From: an uncultured delta proteobacterium
GTDB lineage: Bacteria; Desulfobacterota; WTBG01; CAIYCZ01; CAIRTM01
Assembly (NCBI GenBank): GCA_903911225.1
Contig: CAIWCT010000163.1
Span: 1-42,572 of the forward strand
Direction of reading: 5' to 3'
Length of the DNA stretch: 42,572 nt
The notes under the pieces are model-generated. The model was not told the DNA's origin. It searched no databases and was given only the letters and a program-made list of their open reading frames with translations. Below, piece after piece: positions 1 through 9,008 of the stretch. Position numbers and translations under genes: made by a program. Every line of letters begins with the position of its first letter. The first letter of the stretch is position 1.

Positions 1-1136
<1,136 letters not shown>

Positions 1137-1426
1137 ATGATTTGATTAAGATTTCTTACTATAGGTCAAGGCTGTGAATGTGTCAAATAGAAGCCGTTAT
1201 GCTTGATCACACAGGGGTTAATTTGGTTTATCCGGAGCGTGATTTTTTCCCTGGCGCTCCTGTCTGCGTCTTTATCACATGAATCCCCCGATTTTTTTTA
1301 CGCCCGAACACCTGATGATATGCGTCGGCGGGCAGGGATAAGCCTGCGGTGGTGCTGCCGGAATTGTGCGTAACAGCCCTCTCGATATCGGCTGCATATT
1401 TCTTACAGACATTGCCGGAACGTCTC

Positions 1427-1648
1427 AATAAAATTAATTTTTCTGGTTATCTCCAAAGCTGAAACTGCGGGCAGAAACAGAATGCATACAGCCCACTGGA
1501 TTCCCGCCGCAGTTTATCCTCGCGAAGGCAGGGACGGGAATGACATGGTTTTTTAGTCTTTTACTTATTTAAACAGTCATCCCCGCGAAAGCGGGGATCC
1601 ATAATACAATGTTAGGTTCAGCTTTGGAGATAACCAAATTAATTTTAT
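1427..1648. repeat. MITE-like element, copy A (inverted termini)
   Basis: A 222-bp segment bounded by inverted termini: GGTTATCTCCAAAGCTGAA at 1445-1463 matches the reverse complement of 1617-1635, and an outer AATAAAATTAATTT-type stretch also pairs. The interior holds two short palindromic units, including GTCATCCCCGCGAAAGCG near 1576. The same composite recurs in the opposite orientation at 3607-3793. It has no coding capacity and lies directly upstream of the ptsI promoter. The stretch 1137-1426 before it holds nothing I can support. Confidence 0.7.
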
Positions 1649-1707
1649 CTACCGGGATGACCCGCCTTTCAAGGCGGGGAGCATTATTTACCCTTCTTAC
1701 ACTTTTC

Positions 1708-1736
1708 TTGACATCTATCTTGTGTCCGACTAATAT
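1708..1736 (+). promoter_or_regulatory. Sigma-70 promoter of ptsI
   Basis: TTGACA at 1708-1713, a 17-base spacer, and TAATAT at 1731-1736. Start of transcription is expected near 1743, leaving a leader of about 33 nt before the ptsI ATG. That leader is A/T-rich and lacks an obvious Shine-Dalgarno. Confidence 0.75.
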
Positions 1737-1775
1737 GGATTTTAACTAAAATTATTCATTTTTGGTAAAAAAATT

Positions 1776-3542
1776 ATGGAAAACGACATTCTCCTTAAAG
1801 GCACTGGTGCATCCCCCGGCATCGTCATCGGCAAGGCGCTTATCGTTGAAAACGGTAGACCCGATTTCACCCATTACCGGCTCTCAAGTGAAAAAGAAAT
1901 CCGGGAGGAAACAGCCGCCCTGCACAAGGCGATAGAAGACTCAAAAGCCCAGCTTACAAAGACGAAAAAAGAAATCAGCAAGAAAAAAATCTTTGAGGCC
2001 CAATACATTATTGACACGCATATCCTCATCCTGCAGGACAAAATTCTCTGCAACGATGTTGTCAAGCGCATACGCAGCGAAAAGGTCGATGCCGCTTGGG
2101 CGCTGAAGTCCACCATGGAGGAGCTGAAAAAAAGCGTTCTGAGTCTGAGCGATGATTACATGCGCGAGCGCGTCTCTGATCTTGACTATATCGAACGGCG
2201 CCTCCTGCAGAACCTGGCGGGCAAAAAGGTAGATGATGTGCCAAAAGTCACGGAAAAGAGCATCATTATCTCAAACGATCTGTCGCCTGCTGATACGGCC
2301 ATTTTAAATGTAGCAGAAGTGCTCGGATTCGTCATTGAATGCGGCGGAAAAACCTCGCATACGGCCATCATGGCCCGGGCGCTCAAAATACCTTCGGTTG
2401 TTGGGCTCAAGGACGTTCTGACGAAAGTCAAAAACGGCGATACGGTAATTGTCGACGGCACACATGGTGTCATCATCGTCAACCCGGACGCTGAAATGCT
2501 GCGCAAATACAACCAGAAAAAAGCCCAGCATGAGGAGTTTGAAAAGCGGCTCCTGCAGTACCGCGACCTTGCTGCAGAATCGGTGGATGGGTATAAAATC
2601 AGCCTGCTGGCAAACATAGAAATCGTTGAAGAGGTGGGGTCGGTCATTGATTACGGCGCCGATGGCATCGGCCTTTTCAGAACTGAGTTTCTCTACCTCA
2701 ACAAAAAAGAGTTGCCCAGCGAGGACGAGCTGTTTGAAATATTTAAAAAAACCGTGCAGACCGTTGCACCACGGCCGGTCACTATACGGACTCTTGACAT
2801 CGGGGGCGATAAATTTATATCCCACATTGATGTTGCAGAGGAAATGAACCCTGTAATGGGCCTGCGCGCCATACGCTTCTGCCTCAAGGAAACGGTGATT
2901 TTCAAAACGCAGCTGCGGGCCATTTTGCGGGCTAGCGCCTTCGGCAATACGAAAATCATGTTTCCTATGATTTCCTGCGTCGACGAGGTCCTGCAGATTA
3001 AAAAAATTCTGCGGGAGGTAAAAGCCCAGCTGAAAAAAGAAAAAAAACCTTTCAATGCCGACATCCCCATCGGTATCATGGTCGAGGTGCCCTCATCGGC
3101 CACCATTGCCGATCTGCTCGCAAAAGAGGTAAATTTTTTCAGCATCGGCACAAATGATCTTATTCAGTACCTGCTGGCTATCGACCGGGTTAATGAACAG
3201 GTTTCCTATCTCTATGAACCTCTCCATCCGGCGGTCCTGCGCCTGCTGCGGCGCATCATCCAGGCTGCGCACGACAACGGCATTCCGGTGGCCATGTGCG
3301 GCGAAATGGCGGGGGAATCCTCCTATATTCCGATACTTCTGGGTCTGGGCATCGACGAGCTGAGCATGAACCCCATTGCAATTCTGGAGGCCAAAAAAGT
3401 TCTTCGGTCTATGGATTACAAACAGTGCAGAGAAGTCGTCGACCAGCTGTTTGCGTTCACGACCGCAGAAGGCATAAAAAAGTTTCTTAACAGGCAGAAA
3501 AAAAATTATTTACCGAAGAATGGCCTGTCATTGAAAATATAA
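1776..3542 (+). CDS. ptsI: Phosphoenolpyruvate-protein phosphotransferase (PTS Enzyme I)
   Basis: Enzyme I takes phosphate from phosphoenolpyruvate and passes it to HPr, the first step of the sugar PTS and its regulatory branches; it is cytoplasmic. At 588 residues it is near the usual 570-590. Visible parts in order are the N-terminal swivelling domain, the phospho-histidine motif GGKTSHTAIMA with His196, the PEP-binding barrel signature DGIGLFRTEFLY near residue 300, and the C-terminal VAMCGEMAGE with the catalytic Cys near residue 508. No HPr or EII gene lies beside it, and it is transcribed alone from a near-consensus promoter to its own terminator. Without PTS permeases nearby it could serve a regulatory PTS, which this window cannot settle. 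Confidence 0.95.
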   Translation: MENDILLKGTGASPGIVIGKALIVENGRPDFTHYRLSSEKEIREETAALHKAIEDSKAQLTKTKKEISKKKIFEAQYIIDTHILILQDKILCNDVVKRIRSEKVDAAWALKSTMEELKKSVLSLSDDYMRERVSDLDYIERRLLQNLAGKKVDDVPKVTEKSIIISNDLSPADTAILNVAEVLGFVIECGGKTSHTAIMARALKIPSVVGLKDVLTKVKNGDTVIVDGTHGVIIVNPDAEMLRKYNQKKAQHEEFEKRLLQYRDLAAESVDGYKISLLANIEIVEEVGSVIDYGADGIGLFRTEFLYLNKKELPSEDELFEIFKKTVQTVAPRPVTIRTLDIGGDKFISHIDVAEEMNPVMGLRAIRFCLKETVIFKTQLRAILRASAFGNTKIMFPMISCVDEVLQIKKILREVKAQLKKEKKPFNADIPIGIMVEVPSSATIADLLAKEVNFFSIGTNDLIQYLLAIDRVNEQVSYLYEPLHPAVLRLLRRIIQAAHDNGIPVAMCGEMAGESSYIPILLGLGIDELSMNPIAILEAKKVLRSMDYKQCREVVDQLFAFTTAEGIKKFLNRQKKNYLPKNGLSLKI

Positions 3543-3565
3543 ATGCGCACCTGTAAAATTAAACG

Positions 3566-3602
3566 CCCGGCACATGAGGTTAATCTCATCGCCGGGTTTT
3601 TT
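3566..3602 (+). terminator. Rho-independent terminator of ptsI
   Basis: Stem CCCGGC at 3566-3571 pairs with GCCGGG at 3591-3596, and inner ATGAG at 3574-3578 pairs with CTCAT at 3585-3589. Six T follow (3597-3602). It lies 23 bases after the ptsI stop. Confidence 0.85.
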
Positions 3603-3606
3603 CATT

Positions 3607-3793
3607 GTTATCCACAAAGCTCCGGTACATCCCAATACTGGATCCCCGCTTGCGCGAGGATGACAGCGAGAGAGAAAATACACTGAACAAACTTGTCATT
3701 CCCGCCCCCGCCTTCGCGAGGATAAACTGCGGCGGGAATCCAGACTGCGCATGTAATTCTTTACTACAAACAACTGGAGCCTTGGAGACAACC
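3607..3793. repeat. MITE-like element, copy B (inverted relative to copy A)
   Basis: The left end GTTATCCACAAAGCT (3607-3621) and right end AGCCTTGGAGACAACC (3778-3793) are inverted relatives of each other and of the ends of copy A. The internal units are the same as in copy A but in the opposite order. It starts five bases after the ptsI terminator, so ptsI is bracketed by two inverted copies. A perfect DnaA-box word TTATCCACA (3608-3616) is part of this end and is probably incidental. Confidence 0.65.
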
Positions 3794-3943
3794 GATTTTT
3801 GTTTTTATGATGCCTGCTGATTATTGTCTTTCTATTTGACCTCTGCCGCTATACCCGACTGCCTCGAGCGGGGTGGACGGCCTTTTATTCAATCTTCAAA
3901 CAAGCACACATGCTAGCAGGGTGTTTAAAAAGTTATTAGGGGA

Positions 3944-4070
3944 AGGCTGTTCAAAAATGCTCAGATGCAAGGCGTGCGAAATCATGCAAAATGAGGCGTA
4001 CTTTTTGTACGCCGCAGTGAAGCATGATGAGCGCAACGCAGCAGATGGGCTTTTTTCGACAGCCTGCTAG
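3944..4070. repeat. 127-bp dispersed repeat, family 2, copy 1
   Basis: Begins AGGCTGTTCAAAAATG and ends with the imperfect inverse TTTTTTCGACAGCCTGCTAG. A central perfect hairpin GGCGTAC/GTACGCC sits near 3992-4010. A second full copy lies at 34816-34952 and a right-end piece at 22287-22312. Confidence 0.75.
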
Positions 4071-4249
4071 AGCATTTTTCACAACAGCATAGCCATATTC
4101 GCACAGGTGAGCTTTTGGTGAGTGCCGCCCGTGCGGTTCGAGCGATTGCCCTGCCATCATTGCCGGTTGCTCTTGCGAGAATTTAGCACGGGCAAACGAA
4201 TCAAAATCGCACCTGTGCAGACGGTTTCAACTAAAAGAAAAATGCTCTA
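4068..4249. repeat. 182-bp fully palindromic MITE-like element
   Basis: Ends TAGAGCATTTTT (4068-4079) and AAAAATGCTCTA (4238-4249) are perfect inverses. Nested inside are GCACAGGTG/CACCTGTGC (4099-4107 and 4209-4217), GCCCGTGC/GCACGGGC (about 4128-4135 and 4184-4191) and a weaker GAGC.../...GCTC pair, so the whole element can fold into one long hairpin. It abuts repeat family 2 on the left and a run of ten C (4250-4259) on the right. It has no ORF of its own. A structured RNA is the alternative reading. Confidence 0.65.
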
Positions 4250-4304
4250 CCCCCCCCCCGCAAGCTTCTGTTTTTCGCGGGCATCCGGCAGACAATTTTA
4301 CCCC

Positions 4305-4332
4305 TTGACAAAGTTGAATACTTGTATACAAT
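4305..4332 (+). promoter_or_regulatory. Promoter of the citrate synthase operon with overlapping GntR-type operator
   Basis: TTGACA at 4305-4310, a 16-base spacer, and TACAAT at 4327-4332. The perfect palindrome TTGTATACAA at 4322-4331 overlaps the -10, and a related half-site TATACAAG lies at 4341-4348, making a wider inverted repeat with CTTGTATA at 4321. Boxes of this form are typical operators of FadR/VanR-subfamily GntR repressors, and one is encoded third in this operon. Binding here would block RNA polymerase. A strong ribosome site AAAGGAGG (4355-4362) precedes the ATG at 4372. Confidence 0.7.
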
Positions 4333-4371
4333 CATACACATATACAAGAACATCAAAGGAGGCTGTCGGCC

Positions 4372-5760
4372 ATGCTTAGATTCAACAGAAAAACCAATAC
4401 GCTGATCCACACCAATTTTAAATACACCCTTCAGGATGTGCGCGACCCAAACCTGTACCGGGAGCTGTACAGCTATGACGAAATCCCAAAAATTCCGTTC
4501 AACCATATGCGGGTGCCCATGTCCTGCCCCGATGATCTCTGGATAAGCGACACCACCTTTCGCGACGGCCAGCAGGCGCGCGCGCCCTACACCGTCGAGC
4601 AGATCGTAACCCTGTACGATTTGCTGCACCGGCTTGGCGGGCCCAAGGGCATCATCCGGCAGAGCGAATTTTTCATTTACAGCGACAAGGACAAGCAGGC
4701 TGTGCGCCAGTGCCAGGAGCGTGGCTACCGGTTCCCGGAAGTCACCAGCTGGATACGGGCCACAAAAAGCGACTTCAAGCTTGTAAAGGAGCTGGGCATC
4801 AAGGAGACGGGCATACTGGTAAGCTGCTCGGACTACCATATTTTCAAAAAGCTCCAGACCAGCCGCAAGCGCGCTATGGAGCAATACCTCGACATCGTGA
4901 AGGCCGCACTGGACATCGGCGTGCGGCCCCGGTGCCATTTCGAGGACATAACCCGTGCCGATTTCTACGGTTTTGTTGTGCCCTTTGCCCTCAAGCTCCG
5001 GGATCTGATGGATGAGAGCGGCATACCCATAAAAATACGGGCCTGCGACACCATGGGCTACGGCATTTGCTACCCCGGCGCCGCCCTTCCCCGCAGCGTG
5101 CCCGGCATCATCTACGGCCTGTATTTTCACGCCGGGTTCCCCAGCGCCCTGATCGAATGGCATGGACACAATGATTTTTACAAAGCCGTTACCAATGCGG
5201 GCACGGCCTGGCTCTACGGCGCATCGGCGGTGAACTGCTCGCTGCTGGGAATCGGTGAGCGCACGGGCAACACGCCCCTTGAAGCCATGGTGATAGAGTA
5301 TGCCCAGCTGCGGGGCTCCACCGAAGAGATGGACCTGACCGCTATTACAGAAATAGCCAGCTACTATGAGCGTGAGCTTGGCTATGACATTCCGGCCATG
5401 ACGCCGTTTGTCGGCAAAAAATTCAACACCACGCAAGCCGGCATCCACGCTGATGGGCTTCTGAAGGACGAGGAGATCTACAACATCTTCAATACCGACA
5501 AGATACTCAACCGCCCTGTTGCCGTAAGCATCAACGCCCACTCAGGCGTTGCCGGCATCGCGCACTGGATCAATGACCGCTTTGCCCTCGAAGGCGCCTA
5601 CAGGGTCGACAAGAAGCACCCCTGCATCGTGGCGCTCAAGGACTGGGTCGAGCAGCAGTATGCCCAGGAGCGCGTCACGGCTCTCGGCGACGATGAGCTG
5701 GAGGAGTCGCTTAAAAACATTGATCCCGAATTCTACGAGCATCTGAAAAACTACGATTGA
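4372..5760 (+). CDS. Re-type citrate synthase (HMGL/isopropylmalate synthase-like)
   Basis: Predicted to condense oxaloacetate and acetyl-CoA to citrate with Re stereochemistry, feeding glutamate synthesis in anaerobes that lack the Si enzyme. The 462-residue protein belongs to the HMGL-like barrel superfamily: DTTFRDGQQ at residues 60-68 and HGHND near 264 are the metal/substrate motifs shared with homocitrate and isopropylmalate synthases. The N-terminus (FKYTLQDVRDPNLYRELY) and the absence of a LeuA regulatory domain fit the Re-citrate synthase group, often misannotated as HMG-CoA lyase. An isocitrate dehydrogenase gene follows 27 bases later, which supports a citrate-to-2-oxoglutarate role. 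Homocitrate synthase is the main alternative. Confidence 0.78.
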   Translation: MLRFNRKTNTLIHTNFKYTLQDVRDPNLYRELYSYDEIPKIPFNHMRVPMSCPDDLWISDTTFRDGQQARAPYTVEQIVTLYDLLHRLGGPKGIIRQSEFFIYSDKDKQAVRQCQERGYRFPEVTSWIRATKSDFKLVKELGIKETGILVSCSDYHIFKKLQTSRKRAMEQYLDIVKAALDIGVRPRCHFEDITRADFYGFVVPFALKLRDLMDESGIPIKIRACDTMGYGICYPGAALPRSVPGIIYGLYFHAGFPSALIEWHGHNDFYKAVTNAGTAWLYGASAVNCSLLGIGERTGNTPLEAMVIEYAQLRGSTEEMDLTAITEIASYYERELGYDIPAMTPFVGKKFNTTQAGIHADGLLKDEEIYNIFNTDKILNRPVAVSINAHSGVAGIAHWINDRFALEGAYRVDKKHPCIVALKDWVEQQYAQERVTALGDDELEESLKNIDPEFYEHLKNYD

Positions 5761-5787
5761 AACCTGCAAAGGAGAGGCAGATACGAT

Positions 5788-6786
5788 ATGCACATGATAA
5801 CACTGATTCCCGGCGACGGCATCGGGCCTGAAGTGACCGAAGCGACGCGCCGGGTTATTGAGGCCACGGGAGTTGCTATTGCCTGGGACGAGCTGAACGC
5901 TGGCGCGGGCGTCATACCCGAATGCGGCACGCCCCTGCCTGCCGCGGTGCTTGAATCGATCAGAAAAAACCGCGTGGCGCTCAAGGGACCCATCACCACG
6001 CCCGTGGGCACGGGCTTCAGAAGCGTCAATGTGTCGCTGCGCAAAGAGCTCGACCTTTATGCCAATGTTCGGCCCTGTAAAACCTATGCGGGCATACCAT
6101 CGCGCTATACGGATATCGACCTTGTTATCGTGCGCGAAAACACCGAAGACCTGTATGCCGGCATCGAGCACATGGTGGGAGATGATGCCGCCGAGAGCAT
6201 CAAGATAATAACGCGCAAGGGTTCGGAGCGCATTGTGCGCTATTCCTTCGAGTATGCCGTCCGGGAAAAGCGGCGCAAGGTGACGGTCGTGCACAAAGCA
6301 AATATCATGAAATGCACCGACGGACTTTTTTTAAGCGTGGCCCGCGCCGTGGCGGCAGAGTATCCCGCAATCGAGTTTGAGGACATGCTCGTGGACGCCA
6401 TGTGCATGAAGCTGGTGCAGACCCCGACGCAGTACGATGTTCTGGTTCTGCCCAATCTCTATGGTGATATAGTATCGGATCTCTGCTCAGGCCTTGTCGG
6501 CGGCCTTGGCGTGGCTCCCGGCGTCAATATCGGCAAGGGTCTGGCGCTGTTCGAGCCCGTGCACGGCAGCGCGCCTGACCTTGCGGGCAAGAACATGGCA
6601 AACCCCACAGCCATGCTGCTTTCAGCCGTGCTCATGCTGCGGCATATACATGAAAGCACGGCCGCAGACAGGCTTGAAGCCGCCATTGCCGCAGTTCTTA
6701 AAGAAGGCAAAGATGTGACCTCTGATCTCGGGGGCAGGGCTTCGACCAGCCGCTATGCCGATGCGGTTATTGCGAAGATGAAGTAA
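5788..6786 (+). CDS. Isocitrate/isopropylmalate-type dehydrogenase, likely NAD-isocitrate dehydrogenase
   Basis: Predicted to oxidise isocitrate to 2-oxoglutarate and CO2. The 332-residue length matches the short NAD-dependent isocitrate/isopropylmalate dehydrogenase class. It opens with [13 protein letters not shown], carries [18 protein letters not shown] around residues 88-105, then [16 protein letters not shown], and ends with [13 protein letters not shown] and [13 protein letters not shown], all diagnostic. [12 protein letters not shown] favours isocitrate over 3-isopropylmalate. Start ATG follows AAGGAGAGG at about 5768. Its position after the citrate synthase suggests the pair makes 2-oxoglutarate for glutamate. 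Homoisocitrate dehydrogenase would pair with homocitrate synthase and cannot be excluded. No aconitase gene is in the window. Confidence 0.85.
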   Translation: MHMITLIPGDGIGPEVTEATRRVIEATGVAIAWDELNAGAGVIPECGTPLPAAVLESIRKNRVALKGPITTPVGTGFRSVNVSLRKELDLYANVRPCKTYAGIPSRYTDIDLVIVRENTEDLYAGIEHMVGDDAAESIKIITRKGSERIVRYSFEYAVREKRRKVTVVHKANIMKCTDGLFLSVARAVAAEYPAIEFEDMLVDAMCMKLVQTPTQYDVLVLPNLYGDIVSDLCSGLVGGLGVAPGVNIGKGLALFEPVHGSAPDLAGKNMANPTAMLLSAVLMLRHIHESTAADRLEAAIAAVLKEGKDVTSDLGGRASTSRYADAVIAKMK

Positions 6787-6813
6787 CACTTTTGCTTGCA
6801 GGCATTATACGTT

Positions 6814-7497
6814 ATGCAGGATCCTACATTTAATAAATCATCGGACAATGACACCGCCGGGCTTCGGCGCAGGGTATTTGCCATCATTGAAGAGGCGGTA
6901 TTAAACGGCAAATATGCTCCGGGGGAAAGCCTCACCGAGTCGCGGCTTGCAGCCGAGCTTGGCGTCAGCCGCACACCCATCCGCGAGGCCCTTACCCAGC
7001 TCGAGCATGAGGGCCTGGTGCAGCTTGTTCCCAATAAGGGCGCTGTGGTCACGGGTATTTCTCAAAAAGATATTCAGGATATTTACGCCATCCGCATGAT
7101 GATCGAGGGCCTTGCAGCGCGCTGGGCAGCCCAGAACATCCAGGAGGAAGAGCTGCAGGAGCTGCAGGAGGCCATTGATTTAGAGGAGTTTTATACGTCT
7201 AAGGGGGATATCGGCAGGCTCATGAGCCTTGACTCAAACTTTCACCAGCTTCTGTATCGGGCATCAAAAAGCAGGCCCCTGCAGCACATGCTGCACACTT
7301 TCCACAACTCTATTCAACATGCCCGTAGCCAGTCCATTGCAGCGCCGGGCCGGGCACAGCAGGCGCTTAAAGAACACAAGGCCATTCTCCAGGCCATCCG
7401 GGAGCGCGATGGCGACAGGGCCGAGCGCATCACCGCCGAACATATCCGCAAGGCAAGCGTCAATCTTCTTAAAACAATGAAAGCCCGACAGGGCTGA
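6814..7497 (+). CDS. GntR-family transcriptional regulator with FCD domain
   Basis: A 227-residue DNA-binding regulator. Residues about 15-80 form the winged helix: ESRLAAELGVSRTPIREALTQLEHEGLV is the classic GntR recognition segment. The rest is the all-helical FCD ligand domain with the expected metal-ligand pattern (LDSNFHQLLY, then FHNSIQHAR, EHKAILQAI and AEHI). It is third in the citrate synthase operon, 27 bases after the dehydrogenase, so it probably controls the operon through the TTGTATACAA box in the promoter and autoregulates. The inducer may be a carboxylate, as is common for FCD proteins, but this is inference. An in-frame TTG at 6796 could extend it by six codons; ATG 6814 is preferred. 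Confidence 0.88.
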   Translation: MQDPTFNKSSDNDTAGLRRRVFAIIEEAVLNGKYAPGESLTESRLAAELGVSRTPIREALTQLEHEGLVQLVPNKGAVVTGISQKDIQDIYAIRMMIEGLAARWAAQNIQEEELQELQEAIDLEEFYTSKGDIGRLMSLDSNFHQLLYRASKSRPLQHMLHTFHNSIQHARSQSIAAPGRAQQALKEHKAILQAIRERDGDRAERITAEHIRKASVNLLKTMKARQG

Positions 7498-7512
7498 ACC
7501 TTCGGTAATAAA

Positions 7513-7538
7513 ATTGCCCGGCAGGCAGGCCGGGCAAT
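7513..7538. terminator. Bidirectional hairpin between gntR and flavodoxin genes
   Basis: Perfect 10-bp stem ATTGCCCGGC (7513-7522) and GCCGGGCAAT (7529-7538) with a 6-base loop, between convergent genes. On the minus strand it is followed by TTTTATTA, a fair T-tract for the flavodoxin gene; on the plus strand the tail is only T-rich. Confidence 0.75.
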
Positions 7539-7543
7539 GATGT

Positions 7544-8170
7544 TTATTTGGCTCCTGCCGTTTGCAGGGGCGTAGTTTTTAGAATCTCGCTTACGCGCTG
7601 CGGAAACTCTTCCTGCTTGCCGATCTGCAGAAAGAAGACGCCTTTAATATTCAAGCCCAGTCCGGCCCCGTATTCCTTGATCGCCGTAACCTTGCCTTCG
7701 GGCAGCTTGCCGCCCAGCGTCACAAACAGGTACAGGTCTTTACCTTTCAGCGCCTTCCTGTTCAGTTCCATGAATGTGCGGGCAGGGGCGCAGAGTTTCA
7801 TAAAATAGATGGGCGCGGCGATGATAACGGCATTGTAGGCGCTGAGGTCGCGTTTACACTTTTCCTGATCGTCCTCGGCGCCGAGGAACTGCTCATTCAC
7901 GATGGAAAAAAAGCTCCGGTCTTTTTTGGAGGCGATTGTATCCATATCGCAGCCAAGCTGTTTCTGAAGGGTTTCGGCCACAAGCTGCGAGTGGCCGGCC
8001 CGCGAGTACCAGACGATGAGCGGCTTTACTGCAGAAACCGCCGCGGTTGCATTATCGGGCCCGGACGCCTGCTGCTGCGCCATGGCAGCACCCGCAAGCG
8101 CCGCCGCGGCGCATAGAAAAGAAAAAAGGGCACAAACAGCGGTCAGATACGATTTTCTTTTCGTCTTCAT
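7544..8170 (-). CDS. Exported flavodoxin-family protein
   Basis: A 208-residue protein with an N-terminal signal peptide (KTKRK, hydrophobic core LTAVCALFSFLCAAAALAGA, likely cleavage after AMA near residue 31) followed by a flavodoxin fold. LIVWYSRAGHSQLVAETL at about 51-68 is the FMN phosphate loop, and AVIIAAPIYFMKLCAPARTFM the second flavin-binding segment. Cytoplasmic relatives carry electrons or reduce quinones. Here the leader implies work outside the cytoplasm, where FMN supply is unusual. The ribosome site AAAGGAG precedes the ATG by about 9 bases. Partner and substrate are unknown. Confidence 0.8.
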   Translation of the reverse strand: MKTKRKSYLTAVCALFSFLCAAAALAGAAMAQQQASGPDNATAAVSAVKPLIVWYSRAGHSQLVAETLQKQLGCDMDTIASKKDRSFFSIVNEQFLGAEDDQEKCKRDLSAYNAVIIAAPIYFMKLCAPARTFMELNRKALKGKDLYLFVTLGGKLPEGKVTAIKEYGAGLGLNIKGVFFLQIGKQEEFPQRVSEILKTTPLQTAGAK

Positions 8171-8489
8171 GCCGGAAGCTCCTTTACTGGTATGCGGTTA
8201 GGGTGTTTCTCTTTTAGATGGTTTCCTTCAGGCCGAATCGGCAGAGCAGCCCCTGCCTGTTGCAGCCCAAAAATTGCCGGCGTATATCAGAGGCTGTTGC
8301 GAGCAGATTGAATTGACAATGACGCGGGGCGATCTGTCTGCTCGTGTTTTACACAACCTTCAGAAAGCGTTCCGTTCCAGTAGGTTTCGTCCAAGATGCC
8401 GGAGGACCGGCTTTACCTGCTTCATGGGGGATATCAGTTATAAATTCTACCCTCAATTAGCGCGCAGGTCAACGTTGATGTCAATGCTG
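8171..8489. other. Gene-free stretch between flavodoxin and small secreted-peptide genes
   Basis: No ORF with coding features, strong hairpin or promoter pair that I can support. An open frame on the plus strand (8274-8516) has neither a ribosome site nor a plausible protein composition. Confidence 0.4.
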
Positions 8490-8657
8490 TTAGGGCAAAA
8501 AAGGCATCTGGTCTAATACGGCCTGCTGCGCTGTCATATCAACATTGTTCTGCGGTTCGATAGAGGCAGTGCTTCGGGACAGAAAATTCACCGCAGAGAT
8601 CTGCAGCCCGGCAGCAGCAATCAAAGCAATAATAAAAATTTTTAGTGTTTTTTTCAT
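8490..8657 (-). CDS. Small secreted or membrane peptide, 55 residues
   Basis: An unrecognised short protein. The N-terminus MKKTLKIFIIALIAAAGLQISA is a textbook signal or single-membrane segment, and the remaining 30 or so residues are polar and end MPFLP. The frame remains open upstream, but the ATG at 8657 is chosen because AAGGA lies at proper spacing and the signal peptide begins there. The gene stands alone. It could be a type I toxin-like peptide, a leader-like peptide or a small periplasmic factor; the sequence does not decide. Confidence 0.55.
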   Translation of the reverse strand: MKKTLKIFIIALIAAAGLQISAVNFLSRSTASIEPQNNVDMTAQQAVLDQMPFLP

Positions 8658-8752
8658 GTTTAATCCTTCTTGTCGTTTGTACCGTTTTGTCCCATCTTTC
8701 CCGAGCTTACACCTGTAGTATAGCCTGTTGATTCTGACAGAAAACTGACACA

Positions 8753-8774
8753 CAGATTACATTTTGGTAATCTG
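8753..8774. promoter_or_regulatory. Operator-like palindrome between divergent small genes
   Basis: CAGATTAC (8753-8760) and GTAATCTG (8767-8774) form a perfect 8-bp inverted repeat around a 6-base centre. It lies 31 bases upstream of the consensus promoter at 8805 and about 95 bases upstream of the divergent small peptide gene, a position that suits a regulator binding site. No T-tract follows, so a terminator is less likely. Confidence 0.45.
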
Positions 8775-8804
8775 TTTCAGGCAGTACAGATATGGTGTTC
8801 CGGA

Positions 8805-8833
8805 TTGACAAACACCACGTTATTTTGTATAAT
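8805..8833 (+). promoter_or_regulatory. Perfect sigma-70 consensus promoter
   Basis: TTGACA at 8805-8810, exactly 17 bases, then TATAAT at 8828-8833. Transcription should start near 8840, giving a leader of about 170 nt before the HTH gene at 9009. The leader contains a GCAGGC/GCCTGC hairpin (8914-8919 and 8931-8936). Confidence 0.8.
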
Positions 8834-9008
8834 TTTAGTATGTTTTTTTGCACAACCGGTACGGCAACAATTCTGTGCAGGAAAAAGCCAAAATAGCCTG
8901 ACACTAATAAAAGGCAGGCGGTTTCTCTTTGCCTGCACCGGTAACTCAAACAGCTGGCCAGTATCTTTCCGGAACCCGTGTTTTCTTTTTCGTTCAGCAG
9001 GAGGCTCA

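Noticed and set aside
1228-1428. 66-codon minus-strand frame upstream of the first MITE copy
   Set aside because: No ribosome site, poor composition and no recognisable motif.
1427-1648. CRISPR array suggested by repeated palindromic words
   Set aside because: Repeats are few, unequal and unspaced; they are dispersed REP/MITE units, and no cas gene is present.
3608-3616. Perfect DnaA box TTATCCACA, possible origin
   Set aside because: It is a single box without an A/T-rich unwinding region or further boxes, and lies within the end of a repeat element.
4231-5541. Long minus-strand open frame opposite the citrate synthase gene
   Set aside because: It is the antisense shadow of a recognised gene in G+C-rich codons and has no family features.
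8840-9008. Cyclic-di-GMP (GEMM) or preQ1 riboswitch in the leader of the HTH gene
   Set aside because: The conserved core words of those classes are not present; only generic hairpins are visible.
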